Below, one piece after another: positions 24,468 to 35,350 of a stretch of DNA of 64,000 bases (positions within the stretch are counted from its first letter, which is position 1; the number at the start of each line of letters is the position of its first letter). A program made the translations under genes and the position numbers. Source of the stretch: Asanoa ishikariensis (GTDB lineage Bacteria; Actinomycetota; Actinomycetes; Mycobacteriales; Micromonosporaceae); NCBI RefSeq assembly GCF_900107455.1, contig NZ_FNQB01000002.1:868001-932000 (forward strand), read 5' to 3'. The notes beneath the pieces are model-generated. The model was not told the origin of the DNA. It saw only the letters and a list, made by a program, of their open reading frames with translations, and ran no database searches.

Positions 24468-27400
24468 ATGGACCGGCGTCCCACGCGTACGTCGCAGAGC
24501 ACGGCACGGACCCGCGGCGGTGCGCGCCGCCTAGACCGGCCGGACCTGACCGAGGAGTACGACACCGCGCTAGACGACGACGCCGATGTCGTCGCGCCTG
24601 TCGGAGCCGGCACGGCCACCGCGACCGCGACCGCCGACGACGGTGACGAGAGCGAGCTCGACGAGCCGGTGCCCAACGCCGAGCGGCTGGTCGCCGAGGC
24701 GGTCACACTGGCCGGCCCGGGCAGTCCGGAAGCGGCCCTGGTGGCCCGATTCTGGCGGTTCGCTCCCGACGAGGAGCTGGTCGGCTGCACCGCGCAGGAG
24801 ATGGCCGACGCCGTCGAAAGCCACCGCGACCTGGCCGAACAGCGGATGCCGGGGCAGCTCAAGCTGCGGATCACCGACCCGGTAGCCGACCTGCCACACA
24901 CCGTGATCGAGATCGTCATCGACGACATGCCGTTCCTGGTCGGCTCGGTCACCGCCCTGCTCACCGGCCGGCACCTGGACGTCCACCTGCTCGTGCACCC
25001 GCTGGTCGTGGTCCGCCGCGAGCCGATGGGCAAGCTGGTCGAGGTGGCCGCCGAGGTCGAGCCCGACGACGCCATCGACGGCGACATCGTGGAGAGCTGG
25101 ATGCGCGTCGAGATCGACGCGATCCGGCACGCCTCCGAGCGTGAACAGCTCGAACGCGAGCTCGTGCGGGTGCTGACCGACGTACGCGAGGCGGTCGAGG
25201 ACTGGCCCAAGATGCGGCAGAAGGCCCTCGCGATGGCCGACGAGCTGTCCGCCACCCGCACCACCGACTCCCGCCCGCCGGTGCCGGAGAAGGACATCAC
25301 CGACTCGGTCGAGCTGCTCCGCTGGCTGGCCCACGAGCACTTCACGTTCCTCGGCTACCGGGAGTACCGGCTGGTGCCGGGCGACGGCGGCGAGCAGCTC
25401 CTCGCCGCCCAAATGGGCACCGGGCTCGGCATCCTGCGCCAGGACCAGACCACCCCGCTGGCCTTGAGTGCTCTGCCGCCCGAGGCGCGGGCCAAGGTGC
25501 TGGAGAAGCGGCTGCTGATCATCACCAAGGCCAACTCCCGGGCCACGGTGCAGCGCTCCGCGTACCTCGACTACATCGGTTTCAAGGTCTTCGACGACAA
25601 GGGTGAGGTGATCGGCGAGCGCCGGTTCCTCGGCCTGTTCTCCAGCGCCGCCTACCGCACCAGCGTGCGCGAGCTGCCGGTGGTGCGCCGCAAGGTCGCC
25701 GAGGTGTTCGACCGCTCCGGGCTCTCGCCGCGCAGCCACTCCGGCAAGGATCTGCTCCAGATCCTGGAGACGTACCCGCGCGACGAGCTCTTCCAGATCA
25801 AGACCGATGACCTCTACCGCGCGGTGATCGGCGTGCTGCGGATGGCCGGGCGGCGCCAGCTCCGGGTGTTCGTCCGCCGCGACGGCTACGGCCGGTTCAT
25901 CTCGTGCCTGATCTACCTGCCCCGCGACCGGTTCACCACGCACAACCGGCTGCGCATGCAGGAGATCCTGCTGCGCCGGTTCAACGGCGTCGGGCTGGAC
26001 TACACGACCCGGGTCACCGAGTCGCTGCTGGCCCGGGTGCACGTGGTCGTGCGGACCGACCCGACCAACCCGCCCGGCGTCGTCGACATCGACGCGCTGG
26101 CCGAGGAACTGGCGGACGCCACCCGGCTCTGGGACGACGACTTCAACCTGATGCTCGGCCGCAAACTCGGCGACGAGCAGGGCAAACAGCTCTTCGCGCG
26201 GTACGCGGGCGCGTTCCCGGACGGCTACAAGGAGGAGAACAGCCCGTACGAGGCGTTCAAGGACCTGGCCAAGCTGGAGCTGCTGGAAGAGCCCGGCCAG
26301 CTCGAGATGCACCTGTTCCGGAAGAACCGCGACGACCTCGACGTGCGGTTCAAGGTCTTCCGGTACGGCGAGCCGATGGTGCTCTCCGCCGTGCTGCCGG
26401 TGCTGCACTCGCTGGGCGTGCGGGTCGCCGACGAGCGGCCGTACGAGGTCGAGCGGGCCGACGGCACCGTCTACCTCTACGACTTCGGCCTGGAGCTGCC
26501 CGACGGCCAGACGCTGCCGACCGCGGTCCGGCCCCATGTGGAGAACGCTTTCGCGGCGGCCTGGCGCGGTGAGGCCGAGGTCGACGGCTTCAACCAGCTC
26601 GTCCTGCTGGCCGGGCTGACCTGGCGGCAGGCGGTGATCCTGCGGGCGTACGCGAAGTACCTGCGCCAGGCGGGCACGGTCTTCTCGCAGGACTACATGG
26701 AGTCGACCTTCGTCGCGTACCCGGAGATCGCGACCCGGCTCGTCGAGCTGTTCGAGGTGCGCTTCTCTCCTCGGCTGGCGCTGGACGAGCCCGAGCGTGC
26801 CGAGCGCGCGGCGACGCTGGTCGACGAGATCGGCAAGCGCCTCGACGACGTGAACAGCCTCGACCAGGACCGGATCCTGCGGTCCTACCTGACGCTGATC
26901 CAGGCGACCCTGCGCACCAGCTTCTTCCAGCGGGGCAGCGACGGACGACCGAAGTCGTACGTGGCGTTCAAGCTCGACCCGCAGGCGGTGCCGGACCTGC
27001 CGGCGCCGCGGCCTCGTTTCGAGATCTTCGTGTACTCGCCTCGGTTCGAGGGTGTGCACCTGCGGTTCGGGCCGGTCGCTCGGGGCGGGCTGCGCTGGTC
27101 CGACCGGCGTGAGGACTTCCGCACCGAGGTGCTCGGGCTGGTCAAGGCGCAGATGGTGAAGAACGCCGTGATCGTGCCGGTGGGCGCCAAGGGCGGCTTC
27201 GTTCTCAAGCAGAAGCCGGGCGACCGTGACGAGGCGGTCATCTGCTACAAGCTGTTCATCACCGCGCTGCTGGACGTCACGGACAACATCGTCGGTGGCG
27301 ACATCAAGCACCCCACGGATGTCGTACGCCATGACGGCGACGACCCCTACCTGGTGGTGGCCGCGGACAAGGGCACGGCGACGTTCTCCGACCTCGCCAA

Positions 27401-29462
27401 CGCGATCTCGGTGGCGCACGGGTTCTGGCTGGGTGACGCGTTCGCGTCGGGCGGCTCGGCCGGCTACGACCACAAGAAGATGGGCATCACCGCCCGCGGT
27501 GCGTGGGAGTCGGTCAAGCGGCACTTCCGCGACCTGGGCACCGACATCCAGACCACCGACTTCACCGTGGTCGGCGTCGGCGACATGTCCGGCGACGTGT
27601 TCGGCAACGGGATGCTGCTCTCGCCGCACATCCGGCTGGTGGCCGCGTTCGACCACCGGCACATCTTCCTGGATCCGTCCCCGGTCGCTTCCTCGTCGTT
27701 CGCCGAGCGGCGCCGGCTGTTCGACCTGCCGCGCTCGTCGTGGGCCGACTACGACGCTTCGCTGATCTCGTCCGGTGGCGGGATCTTCGCTCGTACCCTC
27801 AAGTCGATCCCGATCTCCCCGCAGGTCCGGGACGCGCTGGGGCTGGGCGAGGAGGTCACCGCCATGTCTCCGTCGGACCTGCAGAAGGCGATCCTGCAGG
27901 CGCCGGTCGACCTGCTGTGGAACGGCGGCATCGGCACGTACGTCAAGGCCACGTCGGAGACGCACGCCGAGGTCGGCGACAAGTCCAACGACGCGATCCG
28001 GGTCAACGGCAAGCAGGTGCGCGCGCGGGTCGTGGGCGAGGGCGGCAACTTGGGCCTGACCCAACTCGGCCGCATCGAGTACGCGGTGCGCGGCGGCCGG
28101 GTCTACACGGACTTCATCGACAACAGCGCCGGCGTCGACTGCTCCGACCACGAGGTCAACATCAAGATCCTGCTGGGCGGCGCGGTAGCCGACGGCGAAC
28201 TGACCGTGCCCGACCGCGACGCGCTGCTGGCCGAGATGACCGACGAGGTCGCCGACCTCGTGCTGCGCGACAACTACAGCCAGGCCACCGCGCTCGGTAC
28301 CGCGATCGTCCAGGCCGAGTCGCTGCTGCCGGTGCACCGCCGGCTGATCACCGACATGGAACGCTCGGGGCTGCTCGACCGTTCTTTGGAGGGCCTGCCC
28401 ACCGACGAGGAGCTGGCGACGCGCCCCGGCGGCCTGACCGCGCCGGAGTTCGCGGTGCTGCTCGCGTACGTGAAGATCGACCTCGAAAACCAGGTGCTCG
28501 CGGACCCGCTGGTCGACGAGCAGTGGACCTTCGAGGTGCTGGCGGACTACTTCCCGACCCCGCTGCGCGCCGCGTACGCGGACCGGATGGCCAGCCACCG
28601 CCTGCGCCGCGAGATCGTCACCACGTCGCTGGTCAACGAGGTCGTCAACCGCGGCGGCACGTCCTTCGTCTACCGCGCGATGGAGGAGACCGGAGCATCG
28701 GCCGCCGACGTCATCCGGGCGTTCGTGGTGGCCAGGGAGATCTACGGCCTGCGCCGGATCTGGGAGTCGGTGGAGGCACTGGACAACTCGGTGCCGACGG
28801 TCGCGCAGACGAAGGTCTACCTGGAGCTGCGCCGGTTGCTCGACCGTGCGGTCCGCTGGCTGGTCACCAACCGCCGCTCGCCGCTGGACGTGACGGGCGA
28901 GATCGCCCGCTTCGCGGCGGTGTCGGACCTGCTCGGCGAGCTCGACACGAGGTTCGTGGGTGCCGAGCGCGAGTCGCTGCTGTCGCACATGGAAGAGGTC
29001 GAGGCGCGCGGCATGCCGGCGAGCCTGGCAACGGCGATAGCCCGGGTGATGTACGGCTTCGGCCTGATCGACGTGGTCGAGACGGCCCGGGTCACCGCCC
29101 GCGCCCCGGGCGACGTGGCACAGGTGTATTTCGTCCTGAGCGACCGGCTGCGGGTCGACGCACTGCTGTCGAAGATCTCGCTGCTGCCACGCGAGGACCG
29201 CTGGCAGACCCTGGCCCGGATGGCGCTGCGCTACGACCTCTACGCGGCCCTGGCCGCGCTGACGGCAGGCATCCTCCAGTCCACACCGGACGGATCGCCG
29301 GTCGAGGAACGGGTGGAAGCCTGGGAGGCAGCCAACGCCACGGCGGTTGGTCGGGCCGAACGCGCGATCAACGAGTTCGGCGAGTCGAACGCGGACCTGG
29401 CCGCCCTGTCGGTCCTGTTACGCCAGATCCGCCAGTTGGTCCGCCAGTCCTCCGCGAACTGA
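24468..29462 (+). CDS. gdh: NAD-specific glutamate dehydrogenase, large (about 180-kDa) type
   Basis: 1664 residues, matching the large GDH family first studied in Streptomyces clavuligerus. It deaminates glutamate to 2-oxoglutarate with NAD+, mainly for catabolism. An Ala/Asp-rich start precedes ACT-like regulatory regions in the N-terminal half. The catalytic core lies near residues 870-910 (RGGLRWSDRREDFRTEV, then KNAVIVPVGAKGGF), with the dinucleotide-binding region following (VVGVGDMSGDVFGNGML). ATG 24468 has GAGGGGAG upstream; an in-frame TTG at 24426 is less likely. TACGCT at 24413-24418 may be the -10. A very long open frame on the opposite strand inside this gene is a GC-codon artefact. 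Transcription ends at a strong hairpin (29473-29501). Confidence 0.95.
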   Translation: MDRRPTRTSQSTARTRGGARRLDRPDLTEEYDTALDDDADVVAPVGAGTATATATADDGDESELDEPVPNAERLVAEAVTLAGPGSPEAALVARFWRFAPDEELVGCTAQEMADAVESHRDLAEQRMPGQLKLRITDPVADLPHTVIEIVIDDMPFLVGSVTALLTGRHLDVHLLVHPLVVVRREPMGKLVEVAAEVEPDDAIDGDIVESWMRVEIDAIRHASEREQLERELVRVLTDVREAVEDWPKMRQKALAMADELSATRTTDSRPPVPEKDITDSVELLRWLAHEHFTFLGYREYRLVPGDGGEQLLAAQMGTGLGILRQDQTTPLALSALPPEARAKVLEKRLLIITKANSRATVQRSAYLDYIGFKVFDDKGEVIGERRFLGLFSSAAYRTSVRELPVVRRKVAEVFDRSGLSPRSHSGKDLLQILETYPRDELFQIKTDDLYRAVIGVLRMAGRRQLRVFVRRDGYGRFISCLIYLPRDRFTTHNRLRMQEILLRRFNGVGLDYTTRVTESLLARVHVVVRTDPTNPPGVVDIDALAEELADATRLWDDDFNLMLGRKLGDEQGKQLFARYAGAFPDGYKEENSPYEAFKDLAKLELLEEPGQLEMHLFRKNRDDLDVRFKVFRYGEPMVLSAVLPVLHSLGVRVADERPYEVERADGTVYLYDFGLELPDGQTLPTAVRPHVENAFAAAWRGEAEVDGFNQLVLLAGLTWRQAVILRAYAKYLRQAGTVFSQDYMESTFVAYPEIATRLVELFEVRFSPRLALDEPERAERAATLVDEIGKRLDDVNSLDQDRILRSYLTLIQATLRTSFFQRGSDGRPKSYVAFKLDPQAVPDLPAPRPRFEIFVYSPRFEGVHLRFGPVARGGLRWSDRREDFRTEVLGLVKAQMVKNAVIVPVGAKGGFVLKQKPGDRDEAVICYKLFITALLDVTDNIVGGDIKHPTDVVRHDGDDPYLVVAADKGTATFSDLANAISVAHGFWLGDAFASGGSAGYDHKKMGITARGAWESVKRHFRDLGTDIQTTDFTVVGVGDMSGDVFGNGMLLSPHIRLVAAFDHRHIFLDPSPVASSSFAERRRLFDLPRSSWADYDASLISSGGGIFARTLKSIPISPQVRDALGLGEEVTAMSPSDLQKAILQAPVDLLWNGGIGTYVKATSETHAEVGDKSNDAIRVNGKQVRARVVGEGGNLGLTQLGRIEYAVRGGRVYTDFIDNSAGVDCSDHEVNIKILLGGAVADGELTVPDRDALLAEMTDEVADLVLRDNYSQATALGTAIVQAESLLPVHRRLITDMERSGLLDRSLEGLPTDEELATRPGGLTAPEFAVLLAYVKIDLENQVLADPLVDEQWTFEVLADYFPTPLRAAYADRMASHRLRREIVTTSLVNEVVNRGGTSFVYRAMEETGASAADVIRAFVVAREIYGLRRIWESVEALDNSVPTVAQTKVYLELRRLLDRAVRWLVTNRRSPLDVTGEIARFAAVSDLLGELDTRFVGAERESLLSHMEEVEARGMPASLATAIARVMYGFGLIDVVETARVTARAPGDVAQVYFVLSDRLRVDALLSKISLLPREDRWQTLARMALRYDLYAALAALTAGILQSTPDGSPVEERVEAWEAANATAVGRAERAINEFGESNADLAALSVLLRQIRQLVRQSSAN

Positions 29463-29472
29463 TAGCCGGCCG

Positions 29473-29501
29473 CGGCGACCGCCTTCCCGGCGGTCGCCGC
29501 C
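29473..29501 (+). terminator. Terminator after NAD-glutamate dehydrogenase
   Basis: GCGGCGACCGCC-(TTCCC)-GGCGGTCGCCGC is a perfect 12-bp stem with a five-base loop, beginning ten bases after the stop codon. It is followed by a pyrimidine-rich stretch ending in TTCCCCCTTTA. It isolates the dehydrogenase from the copper-ATPase promoter. Confidence 0.85.
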
Positions 29502-29567
29502 GCCCGTTGTTCCCCCTTTAGCCCGTTTCGCTTAACTTTCTCAGGGATCGCCGGGACCACCTCTTGC

Positions 29568-29595
29568 TTGACTTCATACCCCCCAGGGGTACTCT
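29568..29595 (+). promoter_or_regulatory. copA promoter with CsoR-like operator
   Basis: A -35 TTGACT (29568-29573) and a -10 TACTCT (29590-29595) are separated by 16 bp. Overlapping the spacer and -10 is TACCCC-CCA-GGGGTA (29577-29591), a perfect 6-bp inverted repeat that closely matches the GC-rich operators of the copper sensor CsoR. Repressor bound here would block RNA polymerase until Cu(I) releases it. Transcription should begin near 29602, which is the A of the ATG. The csoR gene itself is not in this window. Confidence 0.8.
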
Positions 29596-29601
29596 CGGGG
29601 C

Positions 29602-31800
<2,199 letters not shown>

Positions 31801-31814
31801 CCTGGAGGTCCCGG

Positions 31815-32486
31815 GTGCTCGACACGCGCCTCTACCACCATCTGGTGACCTGGTTGGGCCAATGGCCCACCAAGCAGGCGCTACAGGTCGTCGGCTTCGA
31901 GAGACGGCTGCGCCCGGCCTGGGACGGCGCCATCCGTCCGGCGGTCGGCATCGGCGCGCCCGAGGGCGTGCTGCTGTCGGTGCCGCCGCAGCGGGTCGAG
32001 ACCGTCCGGGCACTGGCCGACCTGCCGATGCCGGACCTGCTCGACAAGCTTCCGGGCGCGGTCGGCTACGACGGTTGGCGTGCCTCCGGCGCCGTCTTCC
32101 GCTGGACGACCGCGCCGACGCCGCTGCCCGACGCGGGGGAGTGGGTGCCCGTCGACGACCCGGTGGTGCCGGGGTGGCTGCGCCCGTTCGGCGGCGAGGT
32201 GCTGATCGCCCGCGACGAGGCGGGCCGCTACCTGGCCGGCGTCGGGATCAAGCGGCACGACCAGTACGGCAACGAGCTCGCGGTGGGCACCGAAACCGCC
32301 GCCCGCGGCCAGGGGCTGGCGCGCCGGCTGGTCGCCCAGGCGGCGCGCCGGATCCTGGACGAAGGTGCGGTGCCGACCTACCTGCACGACCCGGAGAACC
32401 TCGCGTCCTCGAAGGTCGCCGAGGCGGCCGGCTTCCCCGACCTGGGCTGGGTCGGCTACGGGGTGTTCGGGCCGGAAGGTCGATAA
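31815..32486 (+). CDS. GNAT-family N-acetyltransferase
   Basis: A 223-residue protein whose C-terminal half carries the acetyl-CoA-binding motif of GNAT enzymes: TETAARGQGLARRLVAQAAR (about residues 157-176), followed by the AAGFPDLGWVGYGVF ending. The N-terminal half (to about residue 115) is not recognisable as a known domain. The GTG at 31815 has TGGAGG upstream and lies 14 bp after copA, so it may ride on the copper-regulated message; any connection to metal stress is guesswork. A 14-bp direct repeat spans its stop codon. The substrate is unknown. Confidence 0.8.
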   Translation: MLDTRLYHHLVTWLGQWPTKQALQVVGFERRLRPAWDGAIRPAVGIGAPEGVLLSVPPQRVETVRALADLPMPDLLDKLPGAVGYDGWRASGAVFRWTTAPTPLPDAGEWVPVDDPVVPGWLRPFGGEVLIARDEAGRYLAGVGIKRHDQYGNELAVGTETAARGQGLARRLVAQAARRILDEGAVPTYLHDPENLASSKVAEAAGFPDLGWVGYGVFGPEGR

Positions 32487-32502
32487 CCCGGAAGGTCGAT
32501 AC

Positions 32503-33678
32503 CTACGAGGTGGTCGAGCCGAAGACGTCGTCGCGGACGGCGTCCAGGGCCGTCAGCAGCGCGCCCCGCAGCACCGGCTCCTCGTCGACCTGGGTGACCA
32601 CGACCTTCGGCGAGACCAGCGTGATCGCGGCCACCTCGTGCTGCACCCGCTCGGCCAGGGCGGTGCCACCGGCCTGGCCGACCTCGCCGGCCAGCACCAC
32701 CAGCGGCGGGTCGAGCACCACACAGGTGCTGGCCACACCGAGTGCCAGCCGCCGGGCGATCTCGTCGAGGGCCGGCCCGCCCTCGGTGCCCGCCGCGATG
32801 GTCGCGCGGATCGCGTCGGCCGCCGAGCCGCCGCGGAAGCCGTGCTCGCGGGCCACCGCGCGGAGCGCCGCGGCGCCGGCGAGCTGGCCGAACGGCGGCT
32901 GGGAACGGCGTGACTGGTCGCGGTTGACCGCGACGCCCGGCACCGGCAGGTAGCCGATCTCGCCGGCCGCGCCGCTGCTGCCGTGGTGCAGCCGGCCGCC
33001 GAGCACGATCGCGAGACCGACGCCGACCCCCGCCCAGACCAGCACGAAGTCGTCGACGCCGGCGGCCGCGCCGAACTCGGCCTCGGCGCAGGCGGCCAGG
33101 TTGGTGTCGTTCTCGAAGACGACCGGGGTGTGCAGGTCCTCGCGGAGCGCGGCGAGCAGGCCGCGGTGCCAGCGGGGCAGGTTGAACGCGAAGGTGATGT
33201 CGCCGGAGCCCGGGTCGACCAGACCCGGCGTGCCCAGCACTACCCGCCGCACGCTGGCCAGCGGGGCGTGCGCGTCGCTGGCCGCCTGCATGACCGCCTC
33301 GTGCACGACACCCACCGGGTCGTCGGTGTCCTTGGTGGACATCTCGACCTGGCCGATGGTCTTGCCGGTGATGTCGGCGCAGGCCGCGACGACCCGGTCG
33401 GCGGAGACGTCGACGCCGACCACGTACGCGCTGCTCGGCCGGACGGCATAGAGCTGCGCGTTGGGGCCGCGGCCGCCGGCCTGTTCGCCGACCCGGGTGA
33501 CCAGGCCGCGCTCTTCCAACCGCTCGACGAGCTGCGAGGCGGTCACCTTGGACAGGCCGGTGAGCTCACCGAGTTGGGCCCGGGTGAGCGGGCCACGCGT
33601 GAGCAAAAGCTCCAGTGCGGCGCGGTCGTTCAGCGCGCGCAACAGGCGCGGGGTACCGGGCAGGCGGGTCGACCCCAT
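32503..33678 (-). CDS. ROK-family transcriptional regulator
   Basis: 391 residues. An N-terminal winged helix-turn-helix (about 20-75, TRAQLGELTGLSKVTASQLV) is joined to a ROK/sugar-kinase fold with VVGVDVSADRVVAAC, FENDTNLAACAEA and SSGAAGEIGYLPV. The cysteine-rich zinc motif found in NagC and Mlc is not seen. ROK repressors sense sugars such as N-acetylglucosamine. The gene is divergent from the NagZ-like GH3 gene, with palindromic sequence between them, so control of that gene and of itself is the natural hypothesis. The ATG at 33678 is the only good start. The 3' end faces the GNAT gene, leaving 16 bp. Confidence 0.9.
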   Translation of the reverse strand: MGSTRLPGTPRLLRALNDRAALELLLTRGPLTRAQLGELTGLSKVTASQLVERLEERGLVTRVGEQAGGRGPNAQLYAVRPSSAYVVGVDVSADRVVAACADITGKTIGQVEMSTKDTDDPVGVVHEAVMQAASDAHAPLASVRRVVLGTPGLVDPGSGDITFAFNLPRWHRGLLAALREDLHTPVVFENDTNLAACAEAEFGAAAGVDDFVLVWAGVGVGLAIVLGGRLHHGSSGAAGEIGYLPVPGVAVNRDQSRRSQPPFGQLAGAAALRAVAREHGFRGGSAADAIRATIAAGTEGGPALDEIARRLALGVASTCVVLDPPLVVLAGEVGQAGGTALAERVQHEVAAITLVSPKVVVTQVDEEPVLRGALLTALDAVRDDVFGSTTS

Positions 33679-33708
33679 GCGACATCCTCTAGCAATAAGG
33701 AATCTTTA

Positions 33709-33738
33709 CTAATACATTAGTCGCCTTACGAGTAGGCG
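33709..33738. promoter_or_regulatory. Palindromes in the ROK-GH3 divergent promoter
   Basis: CTAAT-AC-ATTAG (33709-33720) is a perfect palindrome in an unusually AT-rich patch, and CGCCT-(7)-AGGCG (33722-33738) follows immediately. Either may be the operator of the adjacent ROK regulator. The AT-rich dyad resembles the TTA/TAA-rich sites of ROK repressors. Confidence 0.5.
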
Positions 33739-33811
33739 TAGCGTACTGGGAAGCGAATGGTGCGACGATCACACGACCCGGCAGCAGCGAGTCACAAGAG
33801 GGTGAGTACCG

Positions 33812-35260
33812 ATGGCGATTGATCCCGCTCTGCGCCGGTTAGCGCTACGTACGCTGCTCGCTGCCTTCCCCGGCACGACTCCGCCGCCCTGGGCGCTCGA
33901 CCTCGCCGCCGACGGACTGGCCGGCTACACGCTCTTCGGGTTCAACATCGTCGACCGCGATCAGGTGGCCGCCTGCACGGCCGCGCTGCGCGCCGCGAAC
34001 CCCAACGTGATCGTGGCGATCGACGAGGAGGGTGGCGACGTCACCCGGCTCGCGCACCGCACCGGCAGCCCGTACCCCGGCAATGCCGCGCTCGGTGCGC
34101 TCGACGACGTCGAGGTGACCCGCGCGGTCTACCGGGCGATCGGCGCGGAGCTCGCCGCCGTCGGCGTGACCGTCGACCTCGCGCCGACCGTCGACGTCAA
34201 CACCGCCGACGACAACCCGATCATCGGCACCCGGTCGTTCGGCGCCGACACCGCGCTGGTCGCCGCGCACACCGCGGCCGCGGTCGAGGGTCTCCAGGAG
34301 ACCCGGGTCGCCGCCTGTGCCAAGCACTTCCCGGGGCACGGCGCGACCGTCGCCGACTCGCACCTCGAACTGCCCACGGTGGACGTTCCGTTGGCCGTGC
34401 TGCGCGAGCGCGACCTTCCGCCGTTCGCGGCGGCGGTGGCGGCCGGCACGCAGACCGTGATGACCGCACACATCCGGGTGCCCGAGCTGACCGGCGACGC
34501 GCCGGCCACGTTCAGCCGGGCGGCCCTGCACGACCTGCTGCGCGGTGAGCTCGGCTTCACCGGCGCGCTGATCACCGACGCGCTGGAGATGAAGGGCGCG
34601 GCGGTGGTCGCCGGTGGCACCGCGCAGGCCGCGCCGCTCGCCCTGGCCGCCGGTGCCGACCTGCTGTGCATCGGTGCCGACATCGACGCCCCGCTGGTCG
34701 AGGAGACCGCCGCCGAGATCGTCGCCGCGATCCAGGACGGCCGGCTCGACGCGGCCCGGGTCGAGGAGGCGGCCGAGCGGACGGCGGCCCTGGCCGCCTG
34801 GACGGCACCGACCGCACCGACGGAGCCCACGCCGGAGAGCCTCGGCTACGACGCCGCCCGCCGCGCGGTGCGGGTCGAGGGCGACCCGCTGGTCGGCGCC
34901 GAGCCGCTGGTGATCGAGCTGGCCGCGACCTCGACCATCGCCGAGGGTCGGGTCCCGTGGGGCCTGGCCGGGCACGTCAACGGCGTGGAGCAGATCCGGA
35001 CCGTGGCCGCCACGACGGGCGCGGACGAGCTGCTGGCACGGGCGGGTGGCCGGCCGATCGTGGTGGTCGCCCGGCACGCGCACCGGCTGGCCAACGCGAC
35101 GGAGCTGATCGAGGCACTGGCGGCGCGTCACCCGGTCACCGTGGTGGAGATGGGCTGGCCGTCGAGCTGGCGGCCGGCGGGGGTGCGCGCGTTCGTGACG
35201 ACCTTCGGTGCCAGCCACGCCAACGGGCGGGCGGCAGCGGCGGTGCTCGGGCTGCGCTGA
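33812..35260 (+). CDS. Glycoside hydrolase family 3, NagZ-like beta-N-acetylhexosaminidase
   Basis: 482 residues. The (beta/alpha)8 domain has the NagZ signature KHFPGHGATVADSH (residues 171-184), whose Asp182/His184 pair is the acid/base dyad specific to NagZ-type enzymes, and the nucleophile Asp256 in ITDALEMKG. An additional C-terminal domain (about 340-482) resembles the second domain of Gram-positive NagZ. It should release terminal N-acetylglucosamine from muropeptides or chitin oligomers, possibly by phosphorolysis. No signal peptide is visible, so it probably works in the cytoplasm. The ATG at 33812 has GAGGGTGAG upstream. Divergent from the ROK regulator. Confidence 0.88.
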   Translation: MAIDPALRRLALRTLLAAFPGTTPPPWALDLAADGLAGYTLFGFNIVDRDQVAACTAALRAANPNVIVAIDEEGGDVTRLAHRTGSPYPGNAALGALDDVEVTRAVYRAIGAELAAVGVTVDLAPTVDVNTADDNPIIGTRSFGADTALVAAHTAAAVEGLQETRVAACAKHFPGHGATVADSHLELPTVDVPLAVLRERDLPPFAAAVAAGTQTVMTAHIRVPELTGDAPATFSRAALHDLLRGELGFTGALITDALEMKGAAVVAGGTAQAAPLALAAGADLLCIGADIDAPLVEETAAEIVAAIQDGRLDAARVEEAAERTAALAAWTAPTAPTEPTPESLGYDAARRAVRVEGDPLVGAEPLVIELAATSTIAEGRVPWGLAGHVNGVEQIRTVAATTGADELLARAGGRPIVVVARHAHRLANATELIEALAARHPVTVVEMGWPSSWRPAGVRAFVTTFGASHANGRAAAAVLGLR

Positions 35261-35318
35261 TTGAACACGTTCAACTCTCGCGTACGATGAGTCGCACTCG
35301 GAAGTTGAACGTGTTCGA
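35261..35318. promoter_or_regulatory. Paired TetR-type operators
   Basis: TTGAACACGTTCAA (35261-35274) and TTGAACGTGTTCGA (35305-35318) lie 44 bp apart, centre to centre, directly upstream of the tetR gene. Each is a dyad with AAC-NN-GTT at its core, and the second is nearly the reverse complement of the first. They very likely bind the adjacent TetR protein for autoregulation. Together they could also fold into a hairpin ending the GH3 transcript. Confidence 0.75.
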
Positions 35319-35350
35319 CACGGCGGAGTCGAGTCGGTACGGTGAGAAAA

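Noticed and set aside
24570-28988. A 1472-codon open frame antisense to the NAD-glutamate dehydrogenase
   Set aside because: It has no recognisable domain and a composition dominated by Arg, Gly, His, Leu and Val, as expected from reverse frames of very GC-rich genes. The plus-strand gene has clear motifs throughout.
32472-32501. 14-bp direct repeat CCGGAAGGTCGATA spanning the GNAT stop codon, considered as an attachment site
   Set aside because: There is no integrase or tRNA gene nearby and both copies are adjacent. A small local duplication is enough to explain it.
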